Source: Euryarchaeota archaeon UBA33
Lineage (GTDB): Archaea; Thermoplasmatota; E2; DHVEG-1
Assembly: GCA_002506745.1 (NCBI GenBank)
Contig: DAYE01000048.1
Location: forward strand, 61,039-74,671
Direction: 5' to 3'
DNA: 13,633 nucleotides
Shown here: one piece after another, positions 7,027 through 13,633 of the stretch
Numbering within the stretch: the stretch's first letter is position 1
How the letters are laid out: each line of letters opens with the position of its first letter
The notes under the pieces: generated by a model
Told to the model about the DNA's origin: nothing
Databases searched by the model: none
What the model saw: only the letters and a program-made list of their open reading frames with translations
Program-made: the position numbers and the translations under genes

Positions 7027-7935
7027 GTGGTAGACATCAGTACATCAATCGGTCCGCTTCAATTAAAAAATCCAACCATGCTTGCCTCAGGAATCATGGA
7101 TGAGGATGCAGGAAGCATGCAGCGGATGATCGATTGTGGCGCTGGCGCGATCGTCACAAAATCAATCGGGTTGAAACCCAGAGAGGGATATGCGAACCCG
7201 ACGGTCATCGAACTTGATCATGGCATATTAAACGCGATGGGTCTGCCGAACCCGGGGATCGAACTCCACGGAGATGAAATAAAAAAACTTCGAGCAACTA
7301 ATGTTCCGATCATTGGGAGTATCTATGGTGCTGATGCAAACGAGTTCGTCAGTCTTGCTCAGAAGATGCAGCAGTTCGGTGCGAACGCTATTGAGCTGAA
7401 CGTCAGCTGTCCCCATGCGAAACACTACGGATTGGAAGTCGGTTGCGATCCGGACTTATTACAAAAAATTGTTTCATCAGTCAAACAACACGTTTCCCTT
7501 CCTGTCTTTGTCAAAGTATCACCCAACATCATGAACCTTGCCGAGATTGTACAATCCATTGAGGAAGCAGGTGCGGATGCGATCGTCGCCATCAACACCG
7601 TCAAAGCAATGAAAATCAATCTTGAAACTGCGCGTCCCGTATTAGCAAACAAAACCGGCGGATATTCAGGCAAAGCAATCAAACCAATCGGGGTCCGCTG
7701 TGTCTATGATATCGCACAAGCAGTCGATCTTCCAATCATCGGGGTTGGTGGGATCACCACCGGGGAGGATGCCATCGAATATTTCATGGCTGGTGCTTCT
7801 GCTGTGCAAATCGGATCAGCAGTCTATTACCGTGGTCCCGAGGTGTTCAAATCGGTCTGTGATGAAATCAAAACCTGGATGAAGAACCATCGGTACACAA
7901 AAATCACTGAATTGATAGGAGCGGCTTTCCGATGA
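7027..7935 (+). CDS. pyrD: Dihydroorotate dehydrogenase B, catalytic subunit
   Basis: This subunit oxidises dihydroorotate to orotate in de novo UMP synthesis using bound FMN. It is a TIM-barrel protein of 302 residues, normal for class 1 enzymes. The class 1 active-site cysteine is C128 in NVSCPH (125-130). FMN and substrate contacts are visible in TKSIG (44-48), K163 in FVKVSP, and INTVKA (190-195). The FMN phosphate loops are GVGGITTGEDA (239-249) and GASAVQIGSAV (256-266). The cysteine, rather than a serine, marks class 1, and the adjacent pyrK identifies class 1B, which passes electrons to NAD+. The start is GTG at 7027. An ATG at 7016 is out of frame and quickly stops. The stop overlaps the pyrK start as ATGA, so the two subunits are translationally coupled. 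Confidence 0.96.
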   Translation: MVDISTSIGPLQLKNPTMLASGIMDEDAGSMQRMIDCGAGAIVTKSIGLKPREGYANPTVIELDHGILNAMGLPNPGIELHGDEIKKLRATNVPIIGSIYGADANEFVSLAQKMQQFGANAIELNVSCPHAKHYGLEVGCDPDLLQKIVSSVKQHVSLPVFVKVSPNIMNLAEIVQSIEEAGADAIVAINTVKAMKINLETARPVLANKTGGYSGKAIKPIGVRCVYDIAQAVDLPIIGVGGITTGEDAIEYFMAGASAVQIGSAVYYRGPEVFKSVCDEIKTWMKNHRYTKITELIGAAFR

Positions 7936-8711
7936 ATCAGCCCATCATCACCACGATTCTTTCAAGCTTCGAAGAAGCAACCGATATTAAAACGATCACG
8001 TTCCGATATCCTGGAAAAATCACGCCTGGTCAGTTTTACATGATCTGGATCCCTGGTGTTGATGAGGTCCCCATGAGCGTCTCTTCCATCAAACAAGACG
8101 TGAAAGGGATCACGTTTCGGAACATCGGAGATGCGACACAAGCACTCTATCGACTCAGGAAAGGAGATCAGATCGGAGTCCGAGGACCGTACGGAAACGG
8201 ATTCACACTGACAGGGAAACGTCCCCTGTTCGTTGGCGGCGGCACCGGTATTGGGATGCTTGCCCCACTGGTTGAACAAGCACGCAGGAAAAAACTAAAA
8301 TCGACCGTCATCCTTGGTGTGAAAACAAAAGACGAGTTGTTCTTCGAAGATCGCTTCCAACAGATCGGGGCGACCGTCCTTGTTTCCACTGATGATGGGT
8401 CTGTGGGGTATCAGGGTTTTGCCTCCGAGCTAGCAAAAGATATCATAAAAAAAGAAAGGATTGATGCGGTGTACACGTGCGGACCGGAGCAGATGATGAG
8501 ATCGCTTCTCTCTTTTTGTAAGACCATCCTTTTCCAAGCATCACTGGAGCGGTACATGAAATGTGCGATAGGCATCTGTGGTCAATGCTGTATCGGGAGA
8601 GGGTTGCGTGTCTGCGTAGATGGTCCGATTTTTGATGGAACAACCCTAAAAAAAGTCCAGGACTTTGGAGTCTACCGCAGAGATGCAGCAGGAAGAAAAA
8701 TACCGTTTTAA
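7932..8711 (+). CDS. pyrK: Dihydroorotate dehydrogenase B, electron-transfer subunit
   Basis: This iron-sulfur flavoprotein carries electrons from the FMN of PyrD to NAD+. Its 259 residues show the ferredoxin-reductase layout: an FAD-binding beta barrel with VPMSVSS (46-52) and a GVRGPYGNGF loop (82-91). The NAD-binding domain has GGGTGIGML (102-110) and CGPE (183-186), and a C-terminal [2Fe-2S] site follows. The cluster ligands are C211, C216, C219 and C228 (CAIGICGQC then RVCVDGP), with an extra C220 alongside. The spacing C-x4-C-x2-C-x8-C suits the compact archaeal type. The ATG lies inside the last codons of pyrD. A T8 run 8 bases after the stop probably ends the operon. All expected motifs are present and intact. 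Confidence 0.95.
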   Translation: MNQPIITTILSSFEEATDIKTITFRYPGKITPGQFYMIWIPGVDEVPMSVSSIKQDVKGITFRNIGDATQALYRLRKGDQIGVRGPYGNGFTLTGKRPLFVGGGTGIGMLAPLVEQARRKKLKSTVILGVKTKDELFFEDRFQQIGATVLVSTDDGSVGYQGFASELAKDIIKKERIDAVYTCGPEQMMRSLLSFCKTILFQASLERYMKCAIGICGQCCIGRGLRVCVDGPIFDGTTLKKVQDFGVYRRDAAGRKIPF

Positions 8712-8718
8712 TAATTGA

Positions 8719-8726
8719 TTTTTTTT
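8719..8726 (+). terminator. Oligo-T terminator of pyrDK
   Basis: Eight consecutive T follow the pyrK stop by about 8 bases, within the 19-base gap to the convergent nitroreductase gene. There is no stem before it, as is usual for archaeal intrinsic termination. Confidence 0.55.
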
Positions 8727-8730
8727 GGAC

Positions 8731-9240
8731 TCACCATTTGTTAAGATGGATTCGTGACTGGTTGAACCTATCTTCTTTTGGTTTTACCTCAGCAGGATAC
8801 CCTAGCGAGACTAACGCAAATGGAATAATGTTTGACGGAAGATGTAATAACTTTCGCATGCCAGCGACCCTTCCCTCCCTTGGATAAAGGCCGAGCCAAC
8901 AAGCCCCAAGCCCCAGGCTATGAGCGGCAAGCAGGATATTCTCTGTTGCTGCTGCGCAGTCAATCATCCAGTAACCTTTGATTTTCTCCAGATTCAGATC
9001 ACCACAAACGAGGATCGCTTTATCTGCTTCAGTAAGCATTTTTGCACTCGGATGGAACGTGTGGATGACGTTGAGGATCTTCCGATCATCTAGGATAACA
9101 AAATGCCATGGTTGTTGGTTCCCTGCCGAGGGAGCCTGACATGCAGCCAGCAAGAGCTTCTGAACTATCTCCTGTGAGATAGATTGTTTTTTGTATTTTC
9201 GGATACTCCTTCGTGTGATAATTGTCTCAAAAACGTCCAT
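8731..9240 (-). CDS. Nitroreductase-family FMN oxidoreductase
   Basis: This FMN-binding NAD(P)H oxidoreductase of the nitroreductase fold has 169 residues, typical of the short single-domain archaeal members that work as dimers. FMN-phosphate contacts are R10, R11, S12 and R14 (TRRSIRKY). APSAGNQQPWHF (36-47) is the second flavin-binding signature, and GLGACWLGLYP (110-120) and LGYPAE (146-151) are the conserved C-terminal elements. Family members reduce nitro compounds, quinones or flavins, or act in cofactor metabolism; the substrate cannot be told here. The gene faces pyrDK with only 19 bases between the stops. The start at 9240 has no strong ribosome-binding site. A TATA box 35-42 bases upstream gives a leader of about 14 bases or fewer, so near-leaderless translation is likely. 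Confidence 0.93.
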   Translation of the reverse strand: MDVFETIITRRSIRKYKKQSISQEIVQKLLLAACQAPSAGNQQPWHFVILDDRKILNVIHTFHPSAKMLTEADKAILVCGDLNLEKIKGYWMIDCAAATENILLAAHSLGLGACWLGLYPREGRVAGMRKLLHLPSNIIPFALVSLGYPAEVKPKEDRFNQSRIHLNKW

Positions 9241-9274
9241 GTTTTCAACCGTGATTCCAAGAACAGTTTTTTTG

Positions 9275-9282
9275 TATATAAA
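9275..9282 (-). promoter_or_regulatory. TATA box of the nitroreductase gene
   Basis: TTTATATA on the minus strand, preceded by the purine-rich AGAGG, is a strong archaeal TATA box. Transcription should start near 9254, about 14 bases before the ATG. Confidence 0.6.
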
Positions 9283-9606
9283 CCTCTGGATGCGCCATGA
9301 ATCTGCTATTACCTGTTAAAAAAGGAAAATTATCATGAGTTTCTATCATTTTTTATCAAAGTAACATTTAATAGAACCTTTAAAATAACAGTTCATATGG
9401 GTATTTTTGCGATAATTTGTTACCTATTCTTTCTTTTTTGTATGATTTCTTCATCTCATCCATTAAAGACTTATTTAAATACTATTTCAGATTTTTATTG
9501 TTCATCTTTACAATGGTTGTTTTATTATATATATAACGAAACATTTTTATTGTAGGTCCTCATATCTATAGATGCCATTTAACCATATATATGGGGGACG
9601 AAAGGC
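9283..9606. other. AT-rich intergenic region upstream of the secreted-protein cluster
   Basis: There is no coding frame with a credible start, no RNA gene and no long hairpin in these 324 bases. Candidate promoters for the plus-strand gene at 9607 are TTTAAATA (9474-9481) and the stronger TTTATTATATATATAA (9521-9536). The 11-mer ATTTTTATTGT occurs at 9491-9501 and 9543-9553, once on each side of the second box. The long leader, 50-100 bases, is unlike the short leaders elsewhere in the window. Confidence 0.45.
9521..9536 (+). promoter_or_regulatory. Putative TATA box for the FN3-repeat protein
   Basis: TTTATTATATATATAA fits an archaeal TATA box. Transcription would start near 9558 and leave a leader of about 50 bases. 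An alternative box lies at 9474-9481. Confidence 0.4.
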
Positions 9607-12018
9607 TTGATAACAAACAATTTACGGTTTAAATACCTCGCTGTATTAAAAAAGTACTCTACAAATAAAATTCCAGCCTTCGGGATTATTTTACTTTTCA
9701 TGATCTCTTCATTGAGTTGCGCATATCCACAGACACAAATGGTTTTCGAGGAGCAAGGTAGAGCGATTGTCTGGGATGTTGTATTACATTATAACGAACC
9801 GGGGGGCGCGTATGATTATACCGTATTTGGAGAAGCACCAGACGCAAACGACGGCTCACCAGCAGATGCATATGACACTGTGAAACCACCTGCACCAATG
9901 GCCCCCTATATTCGCACCTGGTTCGATGATTATCTTCCTTCACCATATGATCAATTATGGAAAGATTATCGTCATTATCCGGGGATAACAAAAATCTGGA
10001 ATCTCACTGTGCAATGGGTTCCAACGAATTATATCTCGCCAACCACAATAACAATAAACTGGAATCCTTCTTCAATTAATTCTACTGAATATACTATCAT
10101 CACACTCTGTACTAATGGAGGAACACCATTACGAAATATGCGTTTATTCAGCACGTATTCTTTTAATTGTCCCGCAATGATACCACAACCTTTCAAAATT
10201 ATCTGCATCACGAATGATCCGCCAAACCTGCCTAATACACCTTTACCATCCAATGGTTCCATAGCAGTACCGGTAAATGCTGATCTCAGTTGGACTTGCA
10301 GTGACCCTGATGGCGATCCTCTCACCTACGATGTGTATTTTGGAACAAGCAGTTCACCACCAAGGATAGCAGATAATATATCTGGTGCTACCTATGCTCT
10401 TGCGACGATGAATCCTGGCACTACTTATTACTGGAGGATTGTCGCCTGGGATTGCCATGATGCAAAACGGAATGGTCCACTGTGGCATTTTCAGACAAAT
10501 AATCTACCATATCAGCCAAGCAATCCTTCTCCAACGAATGATTCAACAGGAATCTCCATTAACGCTGTTCTCAGCTGGTCTTGTAGTGACCCAAATGGTG
10601 ATCCACTCACCTATGATGTATATTTTGGACCAAACAGTTCACCACCAATAGTAAATCATAATCAAACCTCGACCACATACGACCCCCCTGGACAATTAAG
10701 TTACGGAATTATGTATTATTGGAAGATTGTCGCCTGGGACCTCAACAGCGGACCACGGGCAGGTCCACTCTGGCATTTTAAGACGAATAGTCTACCAAAT
10801 CAACCGAACAACCCAGCTCCTGCAAATGGATCCACCGGTCAATTAATTACTGTTATTCTGACCTGGTCTGGTGGTGACCCTGATACAGGTGATACCGTGA
10901 CCTATAATGTGTATTTTGGGCCATCAAGTAATCCTCCTCAGGTGGCGTTTAATCAATCTAGCCTGAGTTATGATCCTCCAGGGGATCTCTCGTATTCCAC
11001 TCTTTATTATTGGAGGATTGTCGCATGGGACAACCATGGTGCTAATAGACCTGGTCCTCTGTGGCATTTCACGACCGGAATCCAAGGTAACACTCCACCA
11101 AATGTCCCGAACACGCCATCACCAGCAAATGAATCTACAAATGTGGAACTGAACGCTGATCTAAGCTGGTCTGGAGGCGACCCTGACTCTGGTGATACCG
11201 TGACCTATGATGTGTACTTTGGGACGTCCAGCTCACCTCCTATCGTCTCCCATAATCAGACAACCTTACTTTATGATCCTGGTACCCTCAATTCTTATAC
11301 GACCTATTATTGGAAGATTAAGGCCCGGGATAACCATGATGCCACCGCCATAGGTCCCCTCTGGCATTTCAGGACTATATACATCAACCATCCACCCTAT
11401 GCCCCATATAATCCCAGTCCTGCGAATGGATCAACTCAAATTCCAGTGAATGATGATCTCAGTTGGACAGGTGGTGATCCTGATAGCGGTGATTTTGTCA
11501 CCTATGATGTTTATTTTGGTAGCACGTTCCCGCTTACAAAAATAAAATCAAATACCTCTGGAACAAATTGTGCGTTAGAGAAGCTAAACTATGGTAAGAT
11601 ATATTATTGGAAAGTCGTCGCTTGGGATAATCATCAACGAAACAATGCAAGTCGCCTCTGGTGGTTTTCTACAAAAACAGATACGTCACCGCCATCGGTA
11701 GCGATCGTTCAACCAAAAAGAGGTTACCTTTATGTCAATTTGTTAGGGGGGATTATCCAGAGGAAAGTTCCTATCTTCATCACCACCCTTGTCATAGGAC
11801 AAATCGAAGTGATTGCGACAGCATCTGATGGTGAATCTGGGGTGAATAGAGTAGAATTTTATATCGACGGAGATTTGAAAGCAACCGATTCCGTAGCACC
11901 ATATAGCTGGAATTGGCTGGAACGTGGTGGTTTTTTCCCATATCTGCTCACAGTAACTGCGTATGATAATAGTGATAACCATAGTTCATTGAGTTTACGT
12001 GTGTGGAAGGTATTATAA
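9607..12018 (+). CDS. Large secreted modular protein with five FN3-like repeats
   Basis: This surface or secreted protein of 803 residues has unknown binding partners. A basic N-terminus (LKKYSTNK) and hydrophobic core at about 23-38 form a signal peptide, with cleavage plausible after SCA (residue 39). An N-terminal domain at 50-202 shares a strong pattern (FGEAPDANDG, PPAP, PYIRTW, DYRHYP, C168/C188) with the next gene. Five FN3-like repeats of about 95 residues follow at 205-298, 300-395, 397-491, 497-590 and 596-690. Each contains D-x-SW, DPD-GD, TYDVYFG, YYW+I and a PLWHF-like end. The last module (695-803) is Ig-like, with GYLYV, VEFYIDGDLKATD and TAYDNS, as in archaeal surface proteins. 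There is no C-terminal membrane helix. The start is TTG at 9607, with GGGGGA 8-14 bases upstream. The ATG at 9591 is out of frame. Adhesion or polymer binding is inferred from the modules. Confidence 0.88.
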   Translation: MITNNLRFKYLAVLKKYSTNKIPAFGIILLFMISSLSCAYPQTQMVFEEQGRAIVWDVVLHYNEPGGAYDYTVFGEAPDANDGSPADAYDTVKPPAPMAPYIRTWFDDYLPSPYDQLWKDYRHYPGITKIWNLTVQWVPTNYISPTTITINWNPSSINSTEYTIITLCTNGGTPLRNMRLFSTYSFNCPAMIPQPFKIICITNDPPNLPNTPLPSNGSIAVPVNADLSWTCSDPDGDPLTYDVYFGTSSSPPRIADNISGATYALATMNPGTTYYWRIVAWDCHDAKRNGPLWHFQTNNLPYQPSNPSPTNDSTGISINAVLSWSCSDPNGDPLTYDVYFGPNSSPPIVNHNQTSTTYDPPGQLSYGIMYYWKIVAWDLNSGPRAGPLWHFKTNSLPNQPNNPAPANGSTGQLITVILTWSGGDPDTGDTVTYNVYFGPSSNPPQVAFNQSSLSYDPPGDLSYSTLYYWRIVAWDNHGANRPGPLWHFTTGIQGNTPPNVPNTPSPANESTNVELNADLSWSGGDPDSGDTVTYDVYFGTSSSPPIVSHNQTTLLYDPGTLNSYTTYYWKIKARDNHDATAIGPLWHFRTIYINHPPYAPYNPSPANGSTQIPVNDDLSWTGGDPDSGDFVTYDVYFGSTFPLTKIKSNTSGTNCALEKLNYGKIYYWKVVAWDNHQRNNASRLWWFSTKTDTSPPSVAIVQPKRGYLYVNLLGGIIQRKVPIFITTLVIGQIEVIATASDGESGVNRVEFYIDGDLKATDSVAPYSWNWLERGGFFPYLLTVTAYDNSDNHSSLSLRVWKVL
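10219..11676 (+). repeat. Five tandem FN3-like repeat units of about 290 bases
   Basis: The units lie at about 10219-10500, 10504-10791, 10795-11079, 11095-11376 and 11392-11676. Repeats 1 and 2 carry CSDPDGDPLTYDVYF or a close variant. Repeats 3-5 carry GGDPDSGDTVTYDVYF or variants with an extra residue, so two sub-families exist. Repeats 3 and 4 share near-identical DNA around GGTGATACCGTGACCTAT, pointing to recent duplication or gene conversion. Confidence 0.85.
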
Positions 12019-12101
12019 GACTTCAATAAATAAAAAAATATAGTCCAAGAATATCAAGAGTTAACCATCAAGGGAGAAATGCATTATTTCGGAGGCAAGG
12101 C

Positions 12102-13343
12102 ATGAAAAAAAATGGCAGGAAATCAAATAAGAAAATCAATTTCTATAATATCAACATTCTGAAGATATATGCTATGATTCTTCTGTTTCTTTTATTGTGC
12201 ACGACTTTTAGCACTGGTGATATGGAAATTTTTACCTCGAAAACAGTTATGCAACATAGTGAAAAGGATATCGTTTGGGATGCAACAATTACCTTTTCTA
12301 ATACCGGCGGTCAGAATGATTATGTCGTTTTTGGTGAAGCACCAGATGCCAATGATGGTCCACCTGCGGATAGCTATGATATTGTAAAACCTCCAGCACC
12401 ACAGCCGCCTTATATACGCACATGGTTAAACGACAATCTCCCTGTTCCCTACGATTCGTTATGGATGGATTATCGACACTATCCATCCTCCTCGAAAACC
12501 TGGAATTTGACTGTTCATTGGATGCCTAGTAGCGGATCTTCACCTACTACTATTACCATGGCCTGGAATGTCGCTGAGATCGATGATAGTGAATATACGT
12601 CAGTGACACTGTGCACTAGTGACGGTACGCCATTACAAAATATGCTTACCAACAATAATTATGTTTTTAGCTGTCCCGCTTATGTCCCACAATTTTTTAG
12701 AATAATTGGAATCGCGAAACAATACTATTTGTCCATCACGATTCAAGGCTTGGGAACCGTTGCTAAAGATCCTGATCAGCAAAGTTACGCCTCTGGTCAA
12801 GTAGTGACCCTTGCCGCGAATCCATCGACTGGCTGGACATTTAATCATTGGGCTGGTGATCTCTCAGGGAGTATAAATCCGACAACGATTACGATGAATG
12901 GAAATAAATCGATCATAGCGAATTTCACTCTATCGAACCAACCACCAAACACTCCTGGTAAACCAAACGGACCTGCTCAAGGAAAAATCAAACAAACTTA
13001 TACTTATACCGCTGTTACGACCGATGTTGACGGAGATCAAATCTCCTATCAATTTGACTGGGGGGACGGCAGTATGAGCGAATGGGTTGGTCCATTTGAA
13101 TCAGGTGTTACTGCGAGCGCGACTCATACCTGGATGAAGAAAGGGAACTATGGTATAAAAGTCAAAGCCAAGGATAGTCATGGTGCAGAAAGTGGATGGT
13201 CAGAATCATTGCCTATCACCATGCCATTATCGCAGGATTATCATCCTTTAAACAATGCCAGGTTCATTAACCTTTTTTTCCGCTTCTTCCAAGGACAATT
13301 CATTCATCTTCTCTTCATTCAATTGTTCAATATGGAGGTTTGA
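12102..13343 (+). CDS. Secreted protein with shared N-terminal domain, InlB-like repeat and PKD domain
   Basis: This 413-residue secreted or surface protein is a partial paralogue of the gene before it. A very basic start (MKKNGRKSNKK) precedes a hydrophobic segment at 19-37, probably a signal peptide. The shared N-terminal domain (55-205) has FGEAPDANDG, PPYIRTW and DYRHYP and a cysteine pair C171/C191, with the same 20-residue spacing as C168/C188 next door. An InlB B-repeat-like module follows at 208-276 (GLGTVAKDP, GWTFNHWAGD, IIANFT). A PKD-like domain lies at 280-372 (DVDGDQISYQFDWGDG, THTW, GIKVKAKDSHG). The tail after SLPITMPL (373-413) is hydrophobic and aromatic and may be a surface-retention signal. 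GGAGG lies 6 bases before the ATG. A TATA-like AAATATAG near 12036-12043 in the 83-base gap could give it its own promoter, but co-transcription with the gene before is also possible. Confidence 0.88.
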   Translation: MKKNGRKSNKKINFYNINILKIYAMILLFLLLCTTFSTGDMEIFTSKTVMQHSEKDIVWDATITFSNTGGQNDYVVFGEAPDANDGPPADSYDIVKPPAPQPPYIRTWLNDNLPVPYDSLWMDYRHYPSSSKTWNLTVHWMPSSGSSPTTITMAWNVAEIDDSEYTSVTLCTSDGTPLQNMLTNNNYVFSCPAYVPQFFRIIGIAKQYYLSITIQGLGTVAKDPDQQSYASGQVVTLAANPSTGWTFNHWAGDLSGSINPTTITMNGNKSIIANFTLSNQPPNTPGKPNGPAQGKIKQTYTYTAVTTDVDGDQISYQFDWGDGSMSEWVGPFESGVTASATHTWMKKGNYGIKVKAKDSHGAESGWSESLPITMPLSQDYHPLNNARFINLFFRFFQGQFIHLLFIQLFNMEV

Positions 13344-13386
13344 AGCGAGCCGGAATAACAGCTTGCTATCAAAAATGATATGAGAT

Positions 13387-13412
13387 TCCTTCAATTCTCT
13401 CGAACTGAAGGA
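13387..13412 (+). promoter_or_regulatory. Hairpin covering the ribosome-binding site of the next gene
   Basis: TCCTTCA (13387-13393) pairs with TGAAGGA (13406-13412) across a 12-base loop. The right arm takes up the first bases of the AAGGAGG ribosome-binding site (13408-13414) of the gene starting at 13423. In the messenger the stem could limit access of ribosomes. The 7-bp stem is seen in sequence; a regulatory role is inference. Confidence 0.4.
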
Positions 13413-13422
13413 GGAAAGTACT

Positions 13423-13633
13423 ATGAAAAATAAGGGATTTAAAAAGGAAGGAACGAAAAAGCTACTGGCTGCACTTCTAGCAGTAACGATGTGTATCGCT
13501 ATCTTTTTACCAACGGTCAATGCAGGGATACAATCAAATATTACGATTTCAAGTAGTCCTTCTGTGACTCTTGAAAAAGTAAAACAAAATCCTCCGACAT
13601 TTGGAACAACTTGGAATGTTCCTGATGATTCAT
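13423..13633 (+). CDS. Partial secreted protein, N-terminus only
   Basis: The first 70 codons of a gene cut by the right edge are open throughout. The start is firm: GGAGG (13410-13414) lies 8 bases before the ATG. A textbook signal peptide follows: a basic stretch (MKNKGFKKEGTKK), a hydrophobic core LLAALLAVTMCIAIFLP (residues 14-30) and a VNA cleavage site before GIQ (34-36). The mature part seen so far is rich in Ser, Thr and Val and not recognised. It does not show the DANDG/DYRHYP domain of the two preceding proteins within the visible 36 mature residues. It is the third consecutive gene for an exported protein, 79 bases after the previous stop, so it belongs to the same surface-protein cluster. 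Function is unknown. Confidence 0.8.
   Translation, partial: MKNKGFKKEGTKKLLAALLAVTMCIAIFLPTVNAGIQSNITISSSPSVTLEKVKQNPPTFGTTWNVPDDS

Noticed and set aside
6986..7033. Fifteen-codon frame (MTLYKQTFHNMVVLW) overlapping the pyrD start, a possible leader peptide
   Set aside because: The best pyrD TATA box would start transcription at about 6992, after its ATG, so it would not be on the transcript. The length is easily chance.
9637..9726. Lipoprotein signal in the FN3-repeat protein (SSLSC)
   Set aside because: The residues before the cysteine do not match the usual lipobox (Leu at -3 and Gly/Ala at -1 are absent), so a normal signal-peptidase cleavage after SCA is preferred.
13248..13520. Antisense frame of 90 codons with a charged helix-like end (NEEKMNELSLEEAEKK)
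   Set aside because: Its start lies opposite the signal-peptide codons of the right-edge gene, it has no promoter or ribosome-binding site, and both overlapping plus-strand genes have firm starts and good domain content. It is best read as a shadow.

Overview
The window looks like a chromosomal piece of a euryarchaeon, most likely of the Thermoplasmatota group. This is inferred from gene types and signals; no rRNA or other phylogenetic marker is present. Support comes from an archaeal secretion ATPase and membrane-platform pair, a HerA-family ATPase, an archaeal helix-turn-helix regulator with cysteine pairs, TATA-box promoters with oligo-T terminators, one apparently leaderless gene, and large secreted proteins built from PKD and FN3-like modules. 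No tRNA, rRNA, CRISPR array, transposase or integrase was seen.

Layout. (1) 1-98, minus strand: start of a gene running off the left edge, possibly a DNA-binding regulator. (2) 280-4490, minus strand: a two-gene operon with a type II/IV secretion ATPase carrying an unusual cysteine-rich N-terminus, followed by a two-domain TadC/FlaJ-type membrane protein. (3) 4491-4649: divergent promoter region with a phased direct repeat. (4) 4650-6533, plus strand: a HerA/FtsK-type ATPase and a small protein with one N-terminal membrane helix. Together (2) and (4) look like one envelope machine of the type IV pilus class with an added HerA-type pump. (5) 6565-6897, minus strand: a small HTH regulator with a leaderless promoter overlapped by a palindrome. 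(6) 7027-8711, plus strand: pyrD-pyrK, the NAD-dependent dihydroorotate dehydrogenase of pyrimidine synthesis. (7) 8731-9240, minus strand: a nitroreductase-family flavoprotein. (8) 9241-9606: AT-rich gap with outward promoters. (9) 9607-13633, plus strand: a cluster of secreted proteins. The first two share a paralogous N-terminal domain with a conserved cysteine pair but carry different repeat modules behind it. A third, cut by the right edge, has a clear signal peptide.

The two most interesting parts are the divergent ATPase/platform/HerA/one-helix-protein locus, which could be a surface-filament or DNA-transfer machine, and the modular secreted-protein cluster. Functions beyond family level are inference.
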